This document shows, piece after piece, positions 1-4,237 of a DNA stretch of 5,237 bases. Each line of letters opens with the position of its first letter. Positions within the stretch are counted from its first letter, which is position 1. A program made the position numbers and the translations under genes. Source of the DNA: Bacteroidales bacterium. GTDB lineage: Bacteria > Bacteroidota > Bacteroidia > Bacteroidales > UBA932. The DNA lies in contig JAFYZE010000178.1 of assembly GCA_017548805.1 (NCBI GenBank), positions 1-5,237 of the forward strand, read 5' to 3'. The notes under the pieces were generated by a model. That model saw only the letters and a list, made by a program, of their open reading frames with translations, was not told the origin of the DNA and did no database searches.

Positions 1-171
1 GACGCCGTCTCCGTAGGGCGGCATCTCATGCCGCTCGTCCAGGAGGGCGTCGACGCAGTGGCGAAGCGCATGCGGGCCATGACGGCCGAGCTCGCCGGCG
101 TCATGGCCGCCACCGGCGTAAAAAGCCTGGATCAGATGGACCCCACCGTCATCCACCGCACCCTCTTCTGA
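1..171 (+). CDS. C-terminal fragment, probable FMN-dependent alpha-hydroxy-acid oxidizing protein
   Basis: An open frame enters from the left edge and ends at TGA 169-171, giving the last 56 residues of a protein. The tail contains GVDAVAKRMRAMTAELAGVM followed by ATGVKSLDQMDPTVIHRTLF. An amphipathic helix followed by a 'TG..SL..(I/M)....I' ending resembles the C-terminus of the lactate/glycolate-oxidase-like FMN-dependent TIM-barrel enzymes, where the last helix follows the phosphate-binding end of the barrel. A type 2 isopentenyl-diphosphate isomerase, which shares this fold, is the main alternative. The FMN-binding and catalytic residues lie outside the window, so the assignment rests on tail similarity recalled from the family and is moderate at best. 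Coding is well supported by codon use like the neighbours. The 277-bp gap and separate promoter signals before the next gene suggest it is not part of the regulator operon. Confidence 0.55.
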   Translation, partial: DAVSVGRHLMPLVQEGVDAVAKRMRAMTAELAGVMAATGVKSLDQMDPTVIHRTLF

Positions 172-182
172 CCCTCGAAACG

Positions 183-207
183 GGAGTGAAAATGGCTTTT
201 TCACTCC
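183..207. repeat. Perfect hairpin 1 with TGGC loop
   Basis: A 10-bp perfect inverted repeat, GGAGTGAAAA (183-192) and TTTTCACTCC (198-207), encloses a TGGCT loop. It lies 12 bp after the stop codon of the upstream gene. It is not followed by a T-tract on either strand, so it is not a textbook intrinsic terminator, although it could stop or protect the upstream transcript. A near copy with compensated stem changes sits exactly 50 bp downstream. Confidence 0.8.
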
Positions 208-230
208 AAAATGGCGGAAAAAGACAAGAT

Positions 231-259
231 TTGGAGCAGAATTGGCGATTCTGCTCCAA
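231..259. repeat. Perfect hairpin 2 with TGGC loop
   Basis: A 12-bp perfect inverted repeat, TTGGAGCAGAAT (231-242) and ATTCTGCTCCAA (248-259), encloses a TGGCG loop. The inner 25 bp (233-257) align with hairpin 1 at an offset of 50 bp: the GGAG/CTCC base and the TGGC loop are the same, while four stem positions differ with matching changes on the opposite arm. It is followed by moderately T-rich DNA (260-268), so weak terminator activity for the upstream gene is possible. A dispersed REP-like element is an alternative. Confidence 0.8.
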
Positions 260-298
260 TTTGTATTTGCCGACAGTCGCAGGCCGTGTATCCAAAAG

Positions 299-336
299 CG
301 TAAAGGATCTTTACAGGCGTGTACGGACCCTTTACA
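299..336. promoter_or_regulatory. Putative tandem upstream activator sites for the sigma54-type regulator
   Basis: There are two 17-bp inverted-repeat sites. Site 1 is CGTAAAG-GAT-CTTTACA (299-315) and site 2 is TGTACGG-ACC-CTTTACA (320-336); the right arms are identical and the left arm of site 2 is degenerate. Their centres (307 and 328) are 21 bp apart, about two helical turns, which would place two dimers on the same DNA face. The centres fall about 112 and 91 bp upstream of the predicted start near 419, a normal range for NtrC-family enhancer sites. The same GTAAAG/CTTTAC arms recur upstream of the efflux gene. That the adjacent regulator binds here is inferred. Confidence 0.65.
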
Positions 337-372
337 GTCCCGGCGAAGGAATTTATTACATAAAATGCAGTA

Positions 373-385
373 TATCAGCCCCATA
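373..385 (+). promoter_or_regulatory. Possible IHF-like bending site, imperfect
   Basis: TATCAG-CCCC-ATA matches 7 of the 9 defined positions of the E. coli IHF consensus WATCAANNNNTTR. It lies between the putative activator sites and the -24 element, centred 16 bp upstream of the -24 G (395). A perfect match occupies the equivalent position upstream of the efflux gene. DNA bending here would help an enhancer-bound activator reach polymerase. Whether Bacteroidota IHF/HU-type proteins use this consensus is uncertain. Confidence 0.35.
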
Positions 386-392
386 CGCCTTT

Positions 393-408
393 AGGCACAA
401 GGGTTGTA
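393..408 (+). promoter_or_regulatory. Sigma54-like -24/-12 promoter of the regulator-kinase operon
   Basis: AGGCACA-AGGG-TTGTA fits the sigma54 pattern TGGCACG-N4-TTGCW in spacing: the -24 GG is at 394-395 and the -12 position at 407, exactly 12 bp later. Deviations are A for T at the first base and T for C at -12. The predicted transcription start is near 419. The promoter precedes a sigma54 activator gene and has upstream inverted repeats, which supports autoregulation. The same TGT variant at -12 appears in the second promoter of the window. Confidence 0.6.
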
Positions 409-438
409 TTTGCGTGTGCGGGAATAAATGTGTAAATT

Positions 439-443
439 AGGGG
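439..443 (+). promoter_or_regulatory. Ribosome binding site supporting the ATG at 449
   Basis: AGGGG at 439-443 lies 5 nt before the ATG at 449, whereas the in-frame ATG at 428 has no such sequence and would leave a leader of only about 9 nt from the predicted start near 419. The match is short, and many Bacteroidota genes do without a Shine-Dalgarno sequence, so this only tips the choice of start. Confidence 0.4.
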
Positions 444-448
444 TAATT

Positions 449-1846
449 ATGGCTTCGAAGAAAGGAAAGATACTCATTGTCGATGACAACATCGGGATAC
501 GGCAGGCGCTGAAGATCCTGCTGCCGATGCATTTCGCGGAGGTGGAGACAATCCCTTCGCCGGTGACGCTGGTTTCGACGCTGGAGAGGCTCCGGCCGGA
601 CGTGGTGCTGCTGGACATGAATTTCTATACCAGTATCAACACTGGTAACGAAGGCCTGTACTGGGCTGGAGAGATCAAGAAGATGATGCCGGAGGTGGAG
701 GTCGTATTGTTCACCGCCTATGCTGACATCGCCCTGGCGGTAGAGGGGATGAAGCGTGGGGCATTCGATTTCATCGTGAAGCCATGGGATAACGAGAAGC
801 TCGTGGCGACCCTGACCGCCGCCCGTGACAAGGCCCGGAAGACGATGGGGCGGGATGCCCGACCGGCGCCGGGAACGGGAACAGACTTTACTGATGGCGT
901 CACTCCCGGCCAGACCGGGGACGCCATGTTCTGGGGATCCTCCCAACCGATGGCCGCCATCCGTAAGACCCTCGACAAGATCGCTCCTACCGACGCCACA
1001 GTGCTTATCACCGGCGAGAACGGTACCGGCAAGGACGTTCTGGCGCGGGAGATTCACGCGAAGAGCCTCCGAAGCGGAAAACCGATGGTGGCGGTGGATG
1101 CCGGAGCCATTACTGAGACGCTGTTCGAGAGCGAGCTCTTCGGCCACGTGAAGGGCGCATTCACCGATGCGCATACGGATCACGCGGGCAAGTTCGAGCA
1201 GGCCGACGGCGGAACCCTGTTCCTTGACGAGATCGGCAATATCCCCCTGCACCTGCAGGCGAAACTCCTGCGGGTGATCCAGAGCCGCAGCGTGGTGCGG
1301 GTCGGCGGCAGCCAGGCGATTCCTGTCAACATCAGGCTCATCTGCGCCACCAACATGGACCTGGAGCAGTTGGTTCGCGAGGGCCGCTTCCGTGAGGATC
1401 TTTATTATCGCATCAACACCGTCCATATCGCCCTGCCGCCGCTCAGGGAACGCAGGGAAGACATTGTCCCGCTATCGCAGATATTCCTGGAGCGCTTTGC
1501 AGCAAAGTATCACAGGCCCTTGACGGAGATCGCCCCAGAGGCGGCTGAGGCATTGAAGGCGCAGAACTGGAACGGCAATATCCGGGAGCTGCAGAACTGC
1601 ATCGAGAAGGCCGTGATCCTTTCCGACGGAACGGAATTGACCGTAAAGGACCTGCAGGTCAATGCCAGGCCTGGGTCAAGCAGCGCCTCCGGCCAGACCG
1701 GAGGTCTCCTCCGGAACGAGGCCGAGGAGGAGCGCCTGGTCCGCGAAGCGGTGGAGCGCAGCAACGGCAACATCTCCGCCGCAGCGAAGATGCTCGGCGT
1801 CAGCAGGCCGACGCTCTACGCCAAAATGAAGAAATACGGCCTATAG
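449..1846 (+). CDS. NtrC-family sigma54-dependent response regulator
   Basis: A cytoplasmic transcription activator of 465 residues, the usual size for the NtrC/AtoC class. The receiver domain (about 7-125) has the acidic pair D12-D13, the phosphoacceptor D56 in LLDMNF, T89 and K111. After a Gly/Pro/Thr-rich linker (about 134-158), the AAA+ sigma54-interaction domain shows Walker A GENGTGKD (189-196), the sigma54-contacting loop GAFTDA (236-241), Walker B TLFLDE (256-261), arginine-finger candidates R315 and R321, and a sensor II motif NWNGNIRE (373-380). A Fis-type helix-turn-helix ends the protein (about 437-465, with NISAAAKMLGVSRPTLY). All key catalytic residues are present, so it should be an ATP-dependent activator of RpoN polymerase. 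The start at 449 is preferred over the in-frame ATG at 428 because the receiver begins directly after it and AGGGG precedes it. The kinase gene starts 2 nt after the stop, so the two form an operon. The likely targets are its own promoter and the efflux promoter at 2846. Confidence 0.96.
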   Translation: MASKKGKILIVDDNIGIRQALKILLPMHFAEVETIPSPVTLVSTLERLRPDVVLLDMNFYTSINTGNEGLYWAGEIKKMMPEVEVVLFTAYADIALAVEGMKRGAFDFIVKPWDNEKLVATLTAARDKARKTMGRDARPAPGTGTDFTDGVTPGQTGDAMFWGSSQPMAAIRKTLDKIAPTDATVLITGENGTGKDVLAREIHAKSLRSGKPMVAVDAGAITETLFESELFGHVKGAFTDAHTDHAGKFEQADGGTLFLDEIGNIPLHLQAKLLRVIQSRSVVRVGGSQAIPVNIRLICATNMDLEQLVREGRFREDLYYRINTVHIALPPLRERREDIVPLSQIFLERFAAKYHRPLTEIAPEAAEALKAQNWNGNIRELQNCIEKAVILSDGTELTVKDLQVNARPGSSSASGQTGGLLRNEAEEERLVREAVERSNGNISAAAKMLGVSRPTLYAKMKKYGL

Positions 1847-1848
1847 TC

Positions 1849-2724
1849 ATGTTGACCTGGCAGACCATATTGCTTGTCGTCAGCGTCGCGGTCGTCGTGG
1901 CGGTGATCGCCACGCTAAGGACCAGGCACAGGGCCATCAAGAAGGTGGCCTATATGATGGACGCGCTGGAAGACGGCGAGCTGAACTTCCGTTTCAAGGA
2001 CAGCAACAGGTTCAACCGCACGCTCAACCGTATCCGAACCATCTTCGAGAAGCAGCGCCAGGAGCACGAGCAGGATTCCTGGACCAAGCTGATCCGCGTG
2101 CTGACGCACGAAATCATGAATACGGTCTCGCCTATCGCATCCCTGTCCGACGCCATGGCCAAGTCCGTGGACGAAAGCGGCCACAGCGAACTGGACATCA
2201 AAGCTGGATTGGAGACTATTTCCGATTCGTCCAAGAACCTGATTGACTTCGTGCAGACCTACCGGCAGCTCTCCGGCGTGGCAAAGCCTGTCCGGAAAGC
2301 GCTGACCCTGCAGGAACTGATGGACAGCGTCATCTCGCTCAACAGCGAGTTTGCTGCTTCCTGCGGCGCCGTCTGTATTTTCAGGCCGGAGGAGCCGGAT
2401 CTCATGGTCTATGCCGACGAAGGGCAGATCTCCCAGATACTCATCAACCTGATCAAGAATGCCCTGCAGGCCGGAGCGAAGCACATCGACATCAGCGCCC
2501 GGATGGGCAAGGACGACGAGGTAATCGTGCAGGTCGCCAACGATGGCGAACCTATCCCGACATCGGCGCAGGAGCAGATCTTCATTCCTTTCTATACCAC
2601 CAAGAAGGAAGGCTCGGGCATCGGCCTGAGCATCTCCCGCCAGATCATGCGCAACCACAACGGCACTATCGAACTGTTGCGCAGCGATGAGCGGCAGACC
2701 GTTTTCGAACTCCGTTTCCGGTAG
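1849..2724 (+). CDS. NtrY/NtrB-like sensor histidine kinase, single membrane anchor, no periplasmic sensor
   Basis: A 291-residue kinase that should phosphorylate the upstream-encoded regulator. A hydrophobic helix at about 5-22 anchors it in the inner membrane, followed by a basic stretch and a HAMP-like or linker region (about 30-75). The H-box VLTHEIMNTVSPI places the phosphorylated His at 87. The HATPase domain has the N-box with N204 (LINLIKNAL), the G1 motif NDGEPIP (231-237), an F-box FIPFYTTK (245-252) and the G2 lid GSGIGL (255-260). The family often carries two membrane helices with a periplasmic domain, or PAS domains; here neither is visible, so the signal may be sensed within the membrane, in the cytoplasm or through a partner protein. 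Translation is probably coupled to the regulator gene (stop at 1844-1846, ATG at 1849), as no Shine-Dalgarno sequence is evident apart from the regulator's coding end. Confidence 0.95.
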   Translation: MLTWQTILLVVSVAVVVAVIATLRTRHRAIKKVAYMMDALEDGELNFRFKDSNRFNRTLNRIRTIFEKQRQEHEQDSWTKLIRVLTHEIMNTVSPIASLSDAMAKSVDESGHSELDIKAGLETISDSSKNLIDFVQTYRQLSGVAKPVRKALTLQELMDSVISLNSEFAASCGAVCIFRPEEPDLMVYADEGQISQILINLIKNALQAGAKHIDISARMGKDDEVIVQVANDGEPIPTSAQEQIFIPFYTTKKEGSGIGLSISRQIMRNHNGTIELLRSDERQTVFELRFR

Positions 2725-2735
2725 TCTCCGTAGGA

Positions 2736-2789
2736 GAAAAGTGTAAAGTGTAAAACGAAAAGTGTAAAGAGTTGTAAAGGCCTTTACAC
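2736..2789. promoter_or_regulatory. Cluster of GTGTAAAG repeats and a palindrome, putative activator sites for the efflux operon
   Basis: The octamer GTGTAAAG or a one-base variant occurs at 2741-2748, 2748-2755 (GTGTAAAA), 2762-2769 and 2772-2779 (TTGTAAAG), and on the opposite strand at 2782-2789. The 13-mer GAAAAGTGTAAAG is repeated exactly at 2736-2748 and 2757-2769, a 21-bp period. The last two copies form the perfect 16-bp palindrome TGTAAAGGCCTTTACA (2773-2788), whose centre is about 91 bp upstream of the predicted start near 2872. That matches the position of the equivalent site upstream of the regulator gene. Binding by the encoded regulator is inferred. Confidence 0.65.
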
Positions 2790-2796
2790 TTTTTTT
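2758..2796 (+). terminator. Possible intrinsic terminator of the regulator-kinase operon
   Basis: AAAAGTGTAAAG (2758-2769) pairs with CTTTACACTTTT (2782-2793) around a 12-nt loop, and a run of seven T (2790-2796) follows the CTTTACAC arm, 34-72 bp after the kinase stop. The stem is AT-rich and thus weak, and the arms are the same sequences proposed as activator sites, so the structure may only reflect a protein-binding palindrome. A double role is possible. Confidence 0.4.
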
Positions 2797-2825
2797 CGTA
2801 TTCCTTTCAGGCGTTTCTTTCTTAT

Positions 2826-2838
2826 TATCAATGCGTTA
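2826..2838 (+). promoter_or_regulatory. IHF-like site upstream of the efflux promoter
   Basis: TATCAA-TGCG-TTA is a perfect match to the E. coli IHF consensus WATCAANNNNTTR. Its centre (2832) is 16 bp before the -24 G (2848) and lies between the GTAAAG palindrome and the promoter, the usual place for IHF in sigma54 promoters. The matching but weaker site upstream of the regulator gene has the same spacing. Use of this consensus in Bacteroidota is not established from the sequence. Confidence 0.45.
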
Positions 2839-2845
2839 CCATGTT

Positions 2846-2861
2846 TGGCACGGCAAATGTT
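2846..2861 (+). promoter_or_regulatory. Sigma54-like -24/-12 promoter of the efflux operon
   Basis: TGGCACG-GCAA-ATGTT has a perfect -24 heptamer (2846-2852) and a variant -12 element (ATGT for TTGC) at exact sigma54 spacing: GG at 2847-2848 and the -12 base at 2860. The predicted start is near 2872, giving a leader of about 21 nt to the ATG at 2893 that contains GGAGGA (2874-2879). It is the only convincing promoter in this gap and follows the repeat cluster. Confidence 0.65.
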
Positions 2862-2892
2862 CCGATTTTGCCCGGAGGAAAATATTTACACG

Positions 2893-4233
2893 ATGATAAA
2901 GCATTTTTTCATAACGTTACTGATTGTTGCCGCTCCGGGGCTTGCAGTATGTGCGCAAGCCCCGGAAGATGGCGGGGTGATGACCCTTCACGACTGCATG
3001 GAGTATGCGATCTCCAATTCGACGAAGATGCGTATCCAGCAGGCCGCCATCGGGGATGCGCAGATTGCCAGGAGGGATGCCGCACTGAAGATGTTCACTC
3101 CTCAGATCAATGCACAGACCTACGCATACTACAATTTCGGCCGTTCCATCGACCCGCAGACGAACACGTATTTCAATACGACATCGTTCCACAACAACTA
3201 TGGCGTGAGTGCCGGATTCGACCTTTTCGACGGCTTCCAGGCAGTGAACAATTACAAGATTTCCAGGACGGGATTGTTGATCGCCGACTCCCAGGAGAAG
3301 CAGGTGGAGGCCGATATCTGCCTTGCAGTGATGGAGGCATACTACAATGTAGTCTACTACAAGCGCCTCTGCGATGTTTATGAGGAGCAGGTCGCCACGG
3401 CCGAAACGTCACTGAAGAAAGCCAAGCGCCAGGAGGAACTGGGTCAGAAAGGCCACGCCGATGTCATCCAGATGGAAGCCGACCTGGCCGACAGGCAGTA
3501 CGACCTGACGAACACTTACAATATGTACCGCGACCAGAAGATGACCCTGGCCGACCTGATGTTCTGGCCGGTGGATGAAGAACTGGCCATCGACACGTCG
3601 ATGCCGGCGTGGCAGGAAGACCCCGTCGCAACCGACGCAGTGATAGATTTCGCCCTTGACCACAATCCTGCAGTAAAAATTGCCTCCTGGCAGCAGCAGA
3701 ATGCCAAGCGCGAACTGAATACGGCAAAGTGGCAGACCCTTCCTTCCATGGGGCTGTATGCAGGCTGGAGCACAAGCTACTATACCTATCAGGGCTCGCA
3801 GACCGCTGCTTTCCAGGACCAGTTCAAGAACAACGGCGGCGAGTATCTGGAAGTCTCCGTTTCCATACCTATCTGGAACCGCCTCAGCAAGCAATCAACC
3901 ATCTCCCGAAAGCGCAACGCGCTGCAAAAGGCTACCGCCGAATACGACCAGAAGCGCAGGGATGTGGAAAGCGAGGTGAGAAGGGCAGTCCAGGACTGCG
4001 ACGGCGCTGCTACGGCCTGCCGGCAGGCGCAGCGCAAGGCCGAGGTCCAGGAAGAGGCTTACACCCTGAACCTCAGAAAACTGGAGCAGGGTCTGATCTC
4101 CCCTCTGGAGTTCCAGACCGCTAACAACAACTACCTGAAAGCCAGGGCCGACGAGATGAATTCTCTCTTCAAATATCTCATCAAGCAGGCCGTAGTCAGA
4201 TATTACAATGGTGTTGAATATATAGACCAATAA
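2893..4233 (+). CDS. TolC-family outer-membrane efflux protein
   Basis: A 446-residue outer-membrane channel of the TolC/OprM type, which trimerises to form the exit duct of tripartite efflux or type I export machines. The N-terminus is a signal peptide (MIKHFFITLLIVAAPGLAVC), with likely cleavage around VCA-QA at 21-22; the LAVC sequence is a poor lipobox, so lipidation is not favoured. The mature part shows the two-fold repeat of the family: 'TLHDCMEYAISNS' (about 31-43) opens the first half and 'AVIDFALDHNPAVKIASWQ' (about 249-267) the second. Each is followed by long Gln/Glu/Lys/Ala-rich coiled-coil helices, with Tyr- and Asn-rich strand segments near 77-115 and 289-340. Length matches the family. 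The ATG at 2893 is chosen because upstream in-frame starts (TTG 2845, ATG 2857) overlap the predicted promoter and would put extra residues before the signal peptide. The adaptor gene follows after 4 nt, indicating one operon. Confidence 0.94.
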   Translation: MIKHFFITLLIVAAPGLAVCAQAPEDGGVMTLHDCMEYAISNSTKMRIQQAAIGDAQIARRDAALKMFTPQINAQTYAYYNFGRSIDPQTNTYFNTTSFHNNYGVSAGFDLFDGFQAVNNYKISRTGLLIADSQEKQVEADICLAVMEAYYNVVYYKRLCDVYEEQVATAETSLKKAKRQEELGQKGHADVIQMEADLADRQYDLTNTYNMYRDQKMTLADLMFWPVDEELAIDTSMPAWQEDPVATDAVIDFALDHNPAVKIASWQQQNAKRELNTAKWQTLPSMGLYAGWSTSYYTYQGSQTAAFQDQFKNNGGEYLEVSVSIPIWNRLSKQSTISRKRNALQKATAEYDQKRRDVESEVRRAVQDCDGAATACRQAQRKAEVQEEAYTLNLRKLEQGLISPLEFQTANNNYLKARADEMNSLFKYLIKQAVVRYYNGVEYIDQ

Positions 4234-4237
4234 CGAT

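Noticed and set aside
183..207. Hairpin 1 as a canonical intrinsic terminator
   Set aside because: The stem is perfect but is followed by AAAATGGCGG instead of a T-tract on the + strand, and there is no T-tract on the other strand either.
186..440. An 84-codon open frame on the + strand in the gap before the regulator gene
   Set aside because: It spans both hairpins, the activator-like sites and the promoter; its translation shows no recognisable domain and its base composition is that of the AT-rich intergenic DNA.
437..1426. A 329-codon antisense open frame opposite the regulator gene
   Set aside because: The sense strand carries all NtrC-family motifs; the antisense product has no recognisable motif.
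1915..2658. A 247-codon antisense open frame opposite the kinase gene
   Set aside because: The sense strand has intact H, N, G1, F and G2 boxes; the antisense frame arises from codon bias.
2725..2737. Small hairpin TCTCC-GTA-GGAGA just after the kinase stop
   Set aside because: Five base pairs with a 3-nt loop and no T-run; too short to assign a function and easily due to chance.
2736..2789. Short repeats considered as a CRISPR or iteron array
   Set aside because: The units are only 8-13 bp with 7-21 bp spacing and include an inverted copy, with no CRISPR-size spacers and no cas or replication gene nearby; transcription-factor sites fit better.
2841..3383. A 180-codon Cys/Arg-rich frame overlapping the TolC-like gene in a different + frame
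   Set aside because: It overlaps a full-length gene with signal peptide and family motifs, begins inside the predicted promoter, and has an implausible composition.
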